A stretch of DNA of 64,000 nt, taken from NCBI GenBank assembly GCA_963969595.1, contig OZ018409.1, positions 14,850,975 through 14,914,974 of the forward strand. The letters are read 5' to 3'. Origin of the DNA: Neckera pumila (taxonomy: Eukaryota > Streptophyta > Bryopsida > Hypnales > Neckeraceae). Shown piece after piece: positions 1 through 11,740 of this stretch (the first letter of the stretch is position 1; each line of letters starts with the position of its first letter). Below the pieces are notes generated by a model, which did no database searches, was not told the origin of the DNA, and worked only from the letters and a program-made list of their open reading frames with translations. The position numbers and the translations under genes were made by a program.

Positions 1-2838
1 GCGTGGATCTTTTTGTAAGTGAGTATTATATTCAGGTATTGGCACTGTGACCCTCTTCATAATCTTTCTTTCTACTGTTCCTCTCCACATTATGTTCTTG
101 TTCATAGCCTCATTCCAATAAGAATAAAAGGATTTGTTTGTTTTTTGTACATAGTTTATGTTATTATGTCTCAAGTCAATTAGGCTTCAACAATCAAATC
201 ACATGGTTGGTGCCAGTGACTTTTCCATGTATATAGGTACTCAATGAATATGCTTTTGTGTTTAGTGTTTGATCTCATGATCTTATAATCCGTTACCCAC
301 TTTCACTAGGTTTTTATGTCTTCCAACCTAAAAGTTGTTGACACTACATAGTCAAATCCAATGTCCACTTTTAAACAAACGGGGACTCTACTCCCCTGCT
401 TTAGGATTTAAATGAGTCAGCTCTTTGAACTTAATTGCAATATGAGTCAACTCTTCTACTAAAACTTACTAGTACTGTGACTGACTCAAACCTCACATTG
501 AGATGAAATTCAATGTTGGTAGGATTGGAAGAACCATAGTTGTCTTCCCAAAGATCCAAACTCAACGATAGCGCGACATCTAGAGGTCACACTATGTCTA
601 ATAAAGCCCCGCAATGTCTCGTAGAGTCAAATTTATCTTTGACTTTTTAAAAATCATCCCCCTTTACCTAGGCCACATGGATGCCATGTGGCATCCGCGT
701 GGCACATTCAAGGGCACGTGCAGGATACAAGGCAAATGTGATACAAATAGGGGAGACCACGGGTGGGGCAAGGGGTGGCTTTGTATGGGCCATGGGGCAA
801 TTGCGGGTGCCCAAGAGGTAACTTTGGATGGGCCAAAGAGCGTGTGCTAGTTCCAAGGGTGACGACGGGTGGACAAGGGCCAATTGCGGATGACCAAGAA
901 GCAGCCGCAGGTTAGCTAGCTAGAGCCACAACACGTGTCTAAAGGTCAAATGCAGATAGTAGCCATGAGGAGACTGCGGGTTGGCAAATTGAGGGGATTT
1001 TGGGTGGGCAAAAGGGTAGGTGCAAATAAAGCGCATGCCAAAGGACAACTACAAGAAGAAAAAAGCCCAATCAATTTTAATCTCCCTTGCAAAATAGAAA
1101 GTATGAAAAATAATAGGTTTCCATCCTTCTTTTCTATTTAAAATCAACATGTCAAACACTATCTTGGAATTTTGTGTAGGCAGGTCATTGCAAAATAGAC
1201 CATATGGTTTTTGTAGCGTTTTGCAAAATACTCCTTTTGGGGGGAGAAAATACTTTATAATTAGAAAAATAATTTAAAAAAATGATCAATGTATAAACCT
1301 TTAAGAAGAAGGTATCCTAGGAAGGAAAAGGAGAGAAAAATTCTCTAAGTAGGAGAACTAGAAAAGTGCAAAATTTCATGAAAATAAATACTTTCACTCT
1401 AATTTTACATTTTGATTTGTGAAAAATAGAATTTTTTTTTAAATTTAAAAATTGACCATTTAGAAAAAATTGATATTTATGAGATTTCACCTAATCAATG
1501 ATCATAGAACCATGTTCAATGTTCAAAAATTGCACGCAATCAAAGTGTTGTTTGTTTCATATAGGGGACAAAAAATAATATATTTTTAGATTTCCTTTAG
1601 TAGATATATGTTGTCCTACTATGCAAATAGACCATAGAAATTTCAGCTCTAGATCATTAAATTTGGAGACTCCTAACGTAGTAAAAATCCCTAAACTTAA
1701 TTTTGTGACAAATTAACAAAAATTATTTTAAAATATAAAATGCTTGTTTTAATTTTCAGAAAAATGAGGGATTAGATTACCATCAAGTTAGACATTTTAA
1801 ATTGGAATTTCAAGTTCAATGGACCTATGCTTCAAAAGTTATAGTGGATGACTACAGAGTCACTCTCACTGTGACAAAAAATAAGACCGGTCTTTCTTGC
1901 AGTGGTCATCTAGGCTTCTATGACCTCAATTTTTGACATGATTTTTTGGAACTATTTATTGAAGATATTAAATCAAATTAGCTTTTAGAGAATATAACTT
2001 ATTTTAATTGGTGCTTGGCAGCAAAAGTTATGCTACTCTAAGTCCAAAAAGTAGTTAGAATGGTTGTACAAAAAAATCACAAATGTTAATTTTTAATTTT
2101 CTTTCAAAGATTATAATTTTATCTACATTTGAAGCATTGATTCATTTTATTTGGACTAATGATAATAAGGTTATAGATGATCTTGTTTTTTGAAGAATCT
2201 AAGCATCTTCTTGAAAAAATGACTTATAGAATTCATTTTTGAATGCAATTTTTACAATGAAAAATTAAAAAAATTTCGACGTGGTTAAATTTTCTTGCTA
2301 GAACAATCTCATTGTTGAGATTATTAAGTTTCAATTCCATCTTAGAACTTCTAACATCTAAGTTTTCCCTTCAAGCTTGAACCTATTTTTATTTAATAAT
2401 ATTTTAATGAATGAAAATTAATTGTATTTTTTAAGAAAAAAATCCTAGATTTTCAACTCAATTCTTCAAAATAAAAATTTAAGAACCAACATCTGTATTG
2501 TAAGAAGTTTAAGTAAAAAAGATGCAAAATCAAAAAATATAGTCAACCAAGGTCTAAAAATATTTGTTTTCTTCACTATAAATTAAAATATCTTGCAATA
2601 TACAAGGTCAAAGTTTTTGAAATCTCTTCCACACATTTGTACACTAGTTTAGTACAAGATCCTATAGTTAAATAAAAAAATTTAAGCTTTTTTGCTTTTT
2701 GCAATAGAAATGGAATTTTTGAACGGTTTTTGATGGAAAAAAGGCCTTGGGACTTTAGGGGTTAAATATTCATGCATTGTTTTTTATATTTGATCAATGT
2801 GAAAAATAAAACATGAGTAGGATGATCTCTGAATTTGT
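1..2838. repeat. Left arm of outer inverted repeat
   Basis: The reverse complement of this stretch reappears at about 45214-48190. The first 60 bases pair with 48131-48190 with one mismatch, and 361-420 pairs with about 47770-47830 without a mismatch; other parts differ by small indels. By eye the arms are about 90-95% identical, and the repeat probably continues left of the window because position 1 is already paired. The arm holds a GC-richer patch at 660-1040 with ACGT cores (716, 932) and a CCACATGG-ATG-CCATGTGG hairpin at 673-691, then AT-rich sequence and a partial TTAA element. Short reading frames in the patch are not conserved as proteins between the arms, so I call no gene. Confidence 0.85.
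1905..2765 (-). mobile_element. TTAA-family element, copy a (one end missing)
   Basis: A non-coding member of the ~0.9-kb family with TTAACCCC-type ends. The end at 2765 reads, on the minus strand, TTAACCCCTAAAGTCCCAAG and matches the other copies. The inner blocks common to the family are present: the AGCATCTTCTTGAAAAAAT type block, the 'aaagttatg' block and the 'ggtgcttggcagcaaaa' block. The opposite end, which normally carries a GTCCC/GGGAC hairpin followed by TTAA, is absent and the sequence fades near 1905. The partner copy in the right outer arm (45281-46132) has the same truncation, so the loss predates the inverted duplication. Confidence 0.6.
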
Positions 2839-5110
2839 AAAAAATAAATGGATAAATTTTTATTTAAATCTCCACCCTCTTTTTATTGTATTTTGTAGAT
2901 CAATGTGACAAATAGTTTAAAATCAAGAGAACTTTTTGAAAATTGCAAAAATTGAATAGGAAAATTTCTTTTTCATATCTTTGTTTTTTATTTTATTTTA
3001 TAAAATCAAAGTGAAAAATATTCATGACTAGAGCCTTGGAGAATTGTGAAAAATAAGTTGAGAAATTTGTATTTAAATGTCCACCGTTTTAGACCAATAT
3101 GGCAAATATTGCATGAATATAATTCTTGGTTGAAATTTAGAAAAGTGAATGGGTCAGCTCTTAACTCCTAAAGTACCAAGGCATTTTTCTGTCAAAAACG
3201 ACTAAAAACTGCCAATTCTGCTACGTTTGTGTAAGAAAAGAGAACAAGTAAATTTTCTTAGAATCTAACCATAGGATCTTGTGTGTAACTTATCTCAGAT
3301 CATGCGATAAAAATTTCTTAAAGTTTGACCATACAAATTAGAAGATATAAGTGTTCAAAGTTGGGAAAGTTTGATTTTTTGAACACTAACCAGCAATTGC
3401 AGATGACTTTGACCGCCATTTGTAAAAACAAATTGCACCATGGACTTTGAATTTAATTTTTTTTTATGTTGAATAATTGAGTTGAGAATCTAGGAAAAAA
3501 AATTCAAAAAAAATACACATTGTTTTAGCAAGCAAACTCAGCCTTGTCAAACAATTTTTTTTGAAAAATTGTGAAAATTGCATTCAGAAATGAGTCCTAT
3601 AAGTTATTTTTTCAAGAAGATGCTCTAATTGCCCAAAAAATAAGATTGTCCATAACTTTCACATAACGAATCCAAACAGAATGAGTCAAAGCTTCCCATA
3701 TAGATAAAAATACAATCTATAAGAAAATAATTTTTAAATTTTTTTTAAAATTCTTTTGTGTGAAAAGATTTTTGCATGCCGCATAAAAAAAGGGGACCTT
3801 TTGTGCCATGACTTTTGCTCCCGGGCACCAATTGAAATAAAAATTATATTCTTGTAAAGCTAATGTTTTTTTCTATCTTCACAAAAAGTTTCAGAAAATA
3901 ATGATGAGTATTGAAGCCATAGTAGCCTGCCCAAAATCCATTTTGTCCCCCGAGGGGACAATGGGACTTTAAAGGTTAATTGTCCATCTTTTATATTTTG
4001 TTTTCAGATGAATGTGACAAGTAATTCCAAATTAGGAAGATTTTTTGAGGATTGCAAAAATTTAGTATTTCAATAATGAATTTCATATTTAAATCTCTAC
4101 CTATTACCTTTTGTTATTAAACTAGTGTGAAATAATATTTGAGTAGAATGAGTCTTTGAAATCCCGACAAGAAATAAATGGAGAAGTTCAAATTTAAATC
4201 TCCACCCATTATTTTATTATCTATAGAATGAAAGTGACAAATAATTCAAGAGTGGAAAGAATACTGGAGACTTGCAAAAATTAAATAGAATTTTTTTATT
4301 TAAATCTCTAAGATTTTTTATTTATTTATTAAATCAACGTGACAAATAATACTTGAGAAGGATAAATCTTTAAAAATTTCTAGAAATAAATTTTAAATTT
4401 AAAAAAAATCTGCATCTTCTAATTTTTATTTATAAATCAAAGTAAAGATAATTTATGATGAAAAATAATCTTAGAGAATTGCAAAAAATAAATGGAAAAT
4501 TTCTTATTTAAATCTCCACCCTTTATCTTTTATTATTAAATCAATGATACAAATAATACTTAGGTTGAATGAGTCTTTGAAAATCAAAAAAATATAAATG
4601 GTAAAGTTCTTATTTAAATTTTCAAACAATATTTTTTATTTATAGAATCAAAACAAAATATAATTTTTGTAATAACCAGTCTTTGAGAATTGCAACAAAA
4701 AAATAAATGGATAAATTTTTTATTAAATTTCCACCTTTTTTTAAATTAAGAACAATACAACTAATAATTCATGATTATGAGGACTATTTAAAAATTGCAA
4801 AATATAAATAGAGAAGGTTTGATTTAAGTTCCATCCAATACTTTTATATTAAATCAAATTCACAAGTAATTTATGATTACAAATGGTCCTTGAAATTGCA
4901 AAAATTGAAAAGGGAAGTTACGGTATCATTTAAATCTCCATGCATTTGTCATTTTTTTAAATCATTGCCACAAATAGTCAGATGAGTAGGATCAATCTTT
5001 GAAAGTTGTAACAGATAATATATTTATTTCTTCTCCAAATCACCACCGTGTATTTATTATATTTAAAATCAGCATGACAAAGAATTCATAAATGATTAAT
5101 GTAACGAATT
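2770..5110. repeat. Diverged ~105-bp tandem array
   Basis: An AT-rich array of about 15 recognisable units. An anchor resembling 'atcaatgtgacaaataattc' recurs near 2793, 2897, 3005, 3093, 4011, 4125, 4226, 4332, 4435, 4540, 4645, 4745, 4852, 4958 and 5068. Spacing is about 100-114 bp once the inserted element at 3161-3979 is removed. Each unit also carries a 'tttaaatctccaccc' block and an 'attgcaaaaat-aaatgg' block. The units are strongly diverged, so this is an old array. Only the first unit is present in the right outer arm. Confidence 0.75.
3161..3979 (+). mobile_element. TTAA-family element, copy b
   Basis: An 819-bp non-coding element inserted into the 105-bp tandem array. It starts TTAACTCCTAAAGTACCAAG and ends GGGACTTTAAAGGTTAA, so both ends are TTAA plus an imperfect inverted repeat. 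A subterminal hairpin GTCCCCCGAGGGGAC lies about 20 bp inside the right end. The array resumes directly after it, which gives clear insertion boundaries. It contains no reading frame of note. Confidence 0.8.
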
Positions 5111-5759
5111 GGTTCTTCACTCTTTGAAAAGAATTTTGTCTCCTTCAAGGGATTCATGCGGGTGGGCCAACTTCAAGAGGGCGAATGAGGATAATAAAAA
5201 AGTAACAATGTCCTTTAAAAGCCTTTTTTTTTCTCAAGAGGTGACCGCCAGCCTTTCTTTTTTCATTTTTTGAGCTGTAGCCAAAGTGGCTACAGCTGTC
5301 CCTTTCCATGATGCCCACATGGCAAGGGCCACAATTTCTTTTGAGAATTTTACTGGCGATGGTTTGTCTTCTAAAGGATTAATGTGGCACAATTTGTTTG
5401 CAAATAGGGACATAATCTGGCACTTTAAAAAAATTAAAGTGAGGTACATAAGCAGGTGTTTTTTTTTGTGGAGAGAAATTCAGGCACTTTGGAGATTAAG
5501 TACTAAGAAAAAAAAGGCAAATTTCTAAGGTGCTCCAATTGGCTTTAGGCACCATCTAAAACTACAAGTAATGAAGAATCCAGGCACTTTTTCCTTCCAC
5601 AATATGAATTTCATACATCATGATATAAAGAAAATAGTCTTCCATAAATAGTCTTCATAGATATAAACAGCCAAGCCAAGGGCCATCCACTGAAGACAAG
5701 GTTCTAGATCAAGCATGGCTCTTGGACTCTCGACATACCCACTAACCAAGAAATTGAGC
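5111..5759. other. No gene recognised
   Basis: Between the end of the tandem array and the hAT relic lies mixed sequence with A/T homopolymers. Short reading frames exist on both strands (for example 5286-5528 plus and 5234-5449 minus), but they overlap each other, resemble no family I know and have no splice or start context. I see nothing functional. Confidence 0.5.
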
Positions 5760-8369
5760 TCAAAGCCCATAACGATGGTCTGCTCTTTCTGCCCACAAAT
5801 TAAAAGCATCATCATAAGGAAAATTTTCTAAGTTGAAAATTTTCTGAGAATACATACCAACTACACACTCTAAATTAGTGTCTAAGGAATTCCTCAACTT
5901 GTTCTTGAGAAATGCCAAGGAACTGAAACACCTCTCATCTTCAACAGAACCCAGGACTTGCACAATTGCCACTTCAGCCAACTTGTAATACTCTGGAAAT
6001 GCTTTGACTCTAAAAACAGTGCAAGAATCCAAATAACGCCACAAGCGGGTTAAAGGGTTCAAGTCAAAAGGGGGTTCTATATGCTTTTTTGAATTATTCA
6101 ACATGGCTAGTTTGAACAACCATTGCTTAGTCTCTAGCTTGTGACGATCCAAAATAGAAGGGATTAGTTGCTTCACCTTCTCCACTTCAATCAATTTCGG
6201 CTCACAGTAGTAGGACGTAAGAACAGCCAAGTGTTTAGGAAAACATTCCTCAGCTTCACCCTGCAGCCAATACTGGAGGTACACAACACCAAGGGCGTCC
6301 ATAACATGATGAGAAGGAAAACGGGTGTCCAACTCCCTCAGTAGCTGCCGGGCTGCCCCTGTACAAAACATGTATGTGACAAACAACTTAGTGATAGAAA
6401 TACATTTCAGCTGAATTATCTAACTAGACAATTCTTTACTTTAAAACTCAAACTCAAACCAAAGCTAATGCACCAAGCAGTTCATTCTACACAGCTGAAA
6501 TACATCAGTTCTTCACCTCTACCTAAAAACCAGAAAATTTAGAGTGTAACATTGAGTAACATGTATTCAATAAGGATTTCAAGTATACCCATTGTTTACC
6601 TTTTTCAAACTAGAACAAAATTTATGATAAAGGCATACTTCAACAAACCAAAAAATAATAACAGCAAGCTTAGCAAGTCTGCACCTTCCAACAGCAGCTT
6701 CAAATCACAGATGTACACTTGAATGAGACTTCAAATACATGAATTTGAATCAAATTTGAAATATAGTGCCCACAAAATATCCACTAAAAAGGCTACCAAG
6801 AGAAATATGGACAAGGCATGAGTGACATACCTGTGCATTGTGTCTTCACTGCTGTGACTAGAGCTGCATAGACATCTCTATCTACAGGTGATCCTTCATG
6901 TGTAGCCCACACTTTCTTCCCATTAGCAACAAATACCAGCTGAGCAGACTCATCATTTAGATTAGACACCCATTTCATGTGGATCTGACTATGAGAACAC
7001 TCCAAAATGTTCTTGAAGGCCCAAAATTCGTCTGCAACAAATGCAGTGACCTTGCTGACATACAACATGTACATTTGTCCCTCTGCTATTTTTAAAGCAG
7101 CTACAAAGTCACAAATGTGAACATCTCTTTTTTGAGCAAAGGTGACTACCAGATCTATACTTTCCAAAAGGGGCATGAGAGCGGTCATCCCCAGGAGTGC
7201 GTACGGATCCAGCATCAGGCTCAAACATTTCTGCAAAAACAAAGAAGAATTCAATTGAAAATGATGAGAAGCATGGGTGGATTCAATATCATTCAGACCT
7301 TTTTGAATAAAAATACCTGTATTCATAATGAAGGCAGATACTGGACAAAAACAACTGTCAAGTGATCAAGAGCTAACCATATAGGGCTAAAAAGAACCCT
7401 GAAATTGCTGTAGACCTTAATTGTACACGATAATTCCAAAAAAGCTTTCATGAAACCCTGACAAGCGTGCTTTCCGGCCAATTTGTGGAGTCTGCTGATT
7501 TCATGGCTATGATGTCTGCAAAGTAAGATAACTCCATAAATTGGCCCAAAATAGAAATCCGCAAAGGTCCAAATAGCAAAGAAACCCGGGGACTGACTCA
7601 CTGCTCGACTTCAGTCCGTCTCGGTCTTGGTGACAGCAAGAAAGCTGGAGCTAGCAAACAACTGCTCAAGATAAAGGTATAGCTCTATTGAGGTAGTTAG
7701 TGAACTATTTTTACAGTTTGCAGGGACTCTAATCGATAGTCTCCAAAGCCTACATTGACTTTTGCTAGCAAGACTTCAAAATTTTGGACCAGCTCATAGC
7801 ACACTCCATCCAAGAATAGAGCACATGAAGCATCTGCTCTCAAATCCAGAATACTTTCCATCCCTGTAAAAACCGTTGTCAAATTGCTTACTTCAAATTG
7901 CTAAAAATTCTTTTGAAATACAATTTCCTCCCAAATTGGGTTATATCTCTACTGTTGGAAGGCCAACAATACAGCACACTTTCTTTTCAAGAAAAGATGG
8001 CAAGAGCGTTACATGTCGTGCCTTCATGCATAATTATGGGAAATTATGAAACGAGTTAATAAGAACTTCACGAATGGCTCAGATTAAGACCCAGCAATGC
8101 AATAGAAATACCAAAGATATGCATCTTTACGTCCTTAGCACAAACGAACCTGAGTAATCTTCAATGAGCAGTTATAAGTAACCTAAGTAATCTGAGTGAT
8201 CTTCAGTGAAGCATGTGCTCTCAAATCGACTGGTGGTGGCCATCACAATTTCATTGCAAACTGGTGGCTCGTTCTGCGTACTGACTACTTTAAGAAGGAA
8301 AAAAAAATTCGTAAGTCCAGCATGTTCCGTGAACTTACCTTGGAGCTGTTGACAGTTTATTCAGAGTCC

Positions 8370-8530
8370 AAATGTAGGGCCCAATCCGATTGCGTAACAA
8401 CAGTACTCAAGAGAGTACTGTTGAGAGGAGCAATTTTCTAAAAGTACAACAATACTCAACAGTACTCAACCAACAATACTCGACCAATAGTATTCAAGAG
8501 AGGAGTGATTTCTAAAAGCAACAGCCCCTA
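8370..8530. repeat. Duplicated foldback cluster built on AGTACTC
   Basis: A perfect hairpin CAACAGTACTC-AAGA-GAGTACTGTTG lies at 8398-8423. It is followed by GAGAGGAGCAATTTTCTAAAAG, and about 90 bp later a diverged second unit reads AGAGAGGAGTGATTTCTAAAAG. Several more 'caa(c/t)a-tactcaac' steps lie between. This looks like a small tandemly duplicated foldback element. Confidence 0.55.
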
Positions 8531-8647
8531 TCCAATAGCGTGAAGACCAGAAAGCAAGTCATGACTCACATTTGCAGATAGTTGTGACTAGCATTCACAG
8601 AGCATCGTCAGAAGAAAGCACGTCGTGAACAACATTTGTTACCACCT

Positions 8648-8758
8648 CCATTACCGGTTCCATTTGTTATCACTTTCGTGAACACCATTCACATAACATT
8701 GTGAACAACATTTTCAGTTTTGATTGAAGGGAGTGGTAACAAATGGAACCAATAATGG
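8648..8758. mobile_element. Small foldback (MITE-like) element
   Basis: The arms 8648-8673 and 8733-8758 are inverted copies that match at 23 of 26 positions; the shared core is GGTTCCATTTGTTA. The 59-bp centre contains repeated 'gtgaaca' words. It has no coding capacity. The size and structure fit a miniature inverted-repeat element, but I could not define a target duplication. Confidence 0.5.
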
Positions 8759-11740
8759 GGCAAACCTGTAAACAATTGGACAAAGACAATTAATTTCCTA
8801 TTTATAAATATCCTTGACCAAAGATTGATTACTTAACAATTTGCCAATTTACTGATTGCTTGAAAATGATTCATCGTTTGGCTTCCTACCTGGATGTGAC
8901 TATAAAGGAAACTAACTGCGTGACTAAGTCTGCATGAATAAAAGTACAAACACCATAAACTCACAATGTGTAAGATCCGAAATCAACCAGTGAAACACCA
9001 AGTATAGGATCCGAAATTAGCAAAGGAATAGCACGAAAATACTTCTACAAAAGAACTGCCAGGAAGCCAAAACACTCCAGCAACCCGAAATAGAGTTCCT
9101 ACTACCTAGACCTGCTAATTTCGATTTATTAAAACAATTGATTACTGGGCCAATCCTTCTAGTGCATCAGGCAAGGATTGGTCTTGTGCACCCATTCCAT
9201 GGAATTTCCATGCGCTTTCCAAGATTTATTTCAGCAAGAACTGACAAGAAGCCTAAGGATGCAAGCTCCCCGACAAATATTGTTGACCTCTTCTACCAGC
9301 AAACACGCAAATTAAGTGTCCTGGGAATGTTGGGAGAATAGAAGGGAGATTCCCAGTGATCATAAGTGCTTAATTCTCGGTCTCTCCTACAAACATGGAT
9401 TGAAATCAATGGTCACGAGCGATGGGTGCTACTTCTCAATATCAAGAAGGACAAGTTTTACGATTCAGCAAACACTAACGACTCCAAGAAAATAGACCGC
9501 TCTAGCCCCACCAGTAACGTAATCAAGATGGAACCAAATTGCTGATTTTGTATTATTTTACCTCTTGCATTTTATTTAAGCTTTTTGTAAATGATCTAGT
9601 TGGCGGTTATCAACACTGCTCTTGATTTGATAAAGTAAAACAAGATCAAAAGTTCAAAGAGATGGGACAAGATGCACTGAAGCTTTTACTGTCCCACTTA
9701 TTTTACTAAAATACTCTCAAGCTTTTGTTTTAGTGCATCTTGAGAGTGGAAACTAACCAGAAATCAAGCTACAAAATTGTTTGCAAATCAATCAATCTAA
9801 AACTGCTAGCTAATAAAAAATGGACTAAAACACAATAACTTTGTTCCACGACTAAACAAAGCGGTGACTTGAAAAGCAATCCAAATCCACAACAAAAAAA
9901 AAAGGACAAAGGTTCTAGAAAGAAGAGCCATATCTTAGTAGCGTCATTTTTCCCCAAGTCAGCCTTCATCTGCGCAAGCAAGGTTCTGTAGTCAACTAAC
10001 AGCCTCCTCAGTAGCTCCAGTAGGGACACCCATTGAGTATTTGAGTAGAAACTTGGAGAAGGGGTTTCAGACCTTTTGTCTCCATAACTTCCGCAAGTCT
10101 TTGATATTTGCATAGTCGCTTAGGACTTTTGCTGAAGTAGGAGTGTACTTTTTGAATGACTTGTTCTATGACGACGAAGATTAGTAGTGCAAATAAAGAC
10201 TTTGCTGCAAGGTTGCAGTGGTGGGCCATGCAGTGAACCCCCATGCAAAAAGGTGCATACTTTGTCTTTATTTGAGTCGTCACACCGTTCTGAACACCTT
10301 GGAAGGTGCTGACTCTGTCAGCACCAAAACAAATCAATTTCTGTGATATCTGTTCCAATGTGAGATCACCTCCAGAGTGAAGGGCTTTCATGATGACAAG
10401 TGTTAGGTTATCTGATCCAGCACCATCGACCAGTCATTGTAGAGAAATCAAGTGTGGGATTCATATGTAGTTTTCCACCGCATATGCATGAATACAAATC
10501 CAACTCCCATTGTCTACAGTGGTGACTTTGTCACACTTGAAGGCAACAAAGTGAGCCCCAGAGATCTTCTTCTTCATTGCATCTTTTACTTGGCAGTAGA
10601 TGTTTGTAGCCAATTGCCACCCTGAGCTATCACTCCAGTGCATTCGTGGCAAGTCTGGTATGTTTAAAAGCGCATACAAAGCTTGTCTTTCCTTGTACTC
10701 TACCATTGGTCGGCCTGATGACAAGATTTGAAAAATAGTGCATAGCTATACTATTTTTTTCGAGCGTGCCATAGAAGTAGCTGTATTCACCTGCTGAAGA
10801 ACGAGGTCGGCTACCTAGCTGCAAAGTGCCTCAAATTTATTTGATGCCGGCTAGTCTTGGACACATACCCCGCCCAGCCTTTACCTTATACTTTGGCATG
10901 TCAAAGGCTGCTTTCCTCCTCCCTTCGTGCTTTTGGAGCATGTCCCACTTTGGACCTAAAATTTTGGGTTTCTTTTCAAAAGTTGAATACACAGTACACT
11001 TGACAAGATGGACATGGCCATCAGTCCCTCGGATTGGCTCTGCCGAGACCAACTTGGCAGCCCATTTGTTTTGAAATCTTCGAGTCCGATCATAGTTCAT
11101 CTTTGTTTTCTTTGCTAGAGGTATCACCTGGAAGTTGTCGTCAGACTCCAAGTCTTTTTTTCCATCAGAAATCTTGACCAAGTCTTCCCTTAACTAACGG
11201 TGTATTTCGTGAGCTCCCTGTACTGATCGGCTACTACTGGAACTCCCTCTCTGCAACAAGTTTGGAGGCACTGTGTCTAGAGACACAGTCTTTAAGGAGA
11301 TGTTTCTTGAAGAAGCAGTAGACCTCGGATCTGATGGCGTAGAATCAGAGACGAGATGAAGGGGCTGTGCACTGTTGGAGTTTCTTGAACTTATGAAGAA
11401 CCAGGCTATTGAAGTTGCGTCTCTTGCACCACGACGAGCCTGGCTGTCTTCTGCACACACAGCCTTCCCCTTCAATAGACGTCGATGGAGAGCAGCTTCT
11501 CGCTCCACCTTGCGAGCATCAGCCCGAGAAGCCCTGGCTACAGCAGAGGTCAAAATTGCTCCAGAAACTGGAAACTCTTGCATGACAGTGTCTTCAGCCA
11601 ACAGCTCCTGCACGCCGATCTCTTCCACCTCCTACATGCCAACATCTTCCACCTTCTGCAAGCCGACCTCACCCACCTTCTATATGATGGTGTCTTGAAC
11701 CTCTTGGAGCCCGATCTCTCTTCCACCGAAACTATGCCTC

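Larger units (their letters stand above)
7231..9950. other. Presumed long intron or insertion inside the hAT relic
   Basis: Family order leaves almost no protein missing between the part ending near 9950 and the one starting at 7230, so these 2.7 kb are probably intronic or inserted. A second possible exon (about 7520-7460, minus) follows a TTACTTTGCAG acceptor but matches nothing I know. The rest holds two small foldback repeats (8370-8530 and 8648-8758) and otherwise unique sequence with no recognisable gene. Confidence 0.4.
5760..11740 (-). pseudogene. Broken hAT-type transposase (zinc finger 862-like / DUF4371 class)
   Basis: Reading on the minus strand, the order follows transposase-derived proteins of this class. 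(1) 11740-10837 is a repeat-rich N-terminal tail followed by a region with RRFQNKWAAKLVSAEP. (2) 10745-10461 contains HWSDSSGW and CDKVTTVDNGSW. (3) 10445-10008 contains LVDGAGSDNLT, LICFGADRVSTFQG and GVHCMAHHCNLA. (4) About 10075-9950 contains QWVSLLELLRRLLVDYRTLL. (5) 7230-6831 contains FAQKRDVHICDFVAALK. (6) 6358-5760 is the hAT C-terminal dimerisation region with EDERCFSSLAFLKNKLRNSL. Parts 5 and 6 join in frame across a canonical intron: donor after 6831 (CACAG/GTATG) and acceptor before 6358 (TTTTGTACAG). Part 5 has an upstream TTTTTGCAG acceptor. Damage: two in-frame TGA codons near 10447 and 10411, a TAG at 11194, further TAGs near 11634 and 11682, and a frameshift near 10035. It is either a dead transposon or a decayed domesticated gene. 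I found no terminal repeats or 8-bp target duplication. Confidence 0.8.

Noticed and set aside
668..883. Conserved short protein shared with 47257-47532
   Set aside because: The similarity is DNA-level identity of the outer inverted arms; indels and the tandem duplication break the frame between the two copies.
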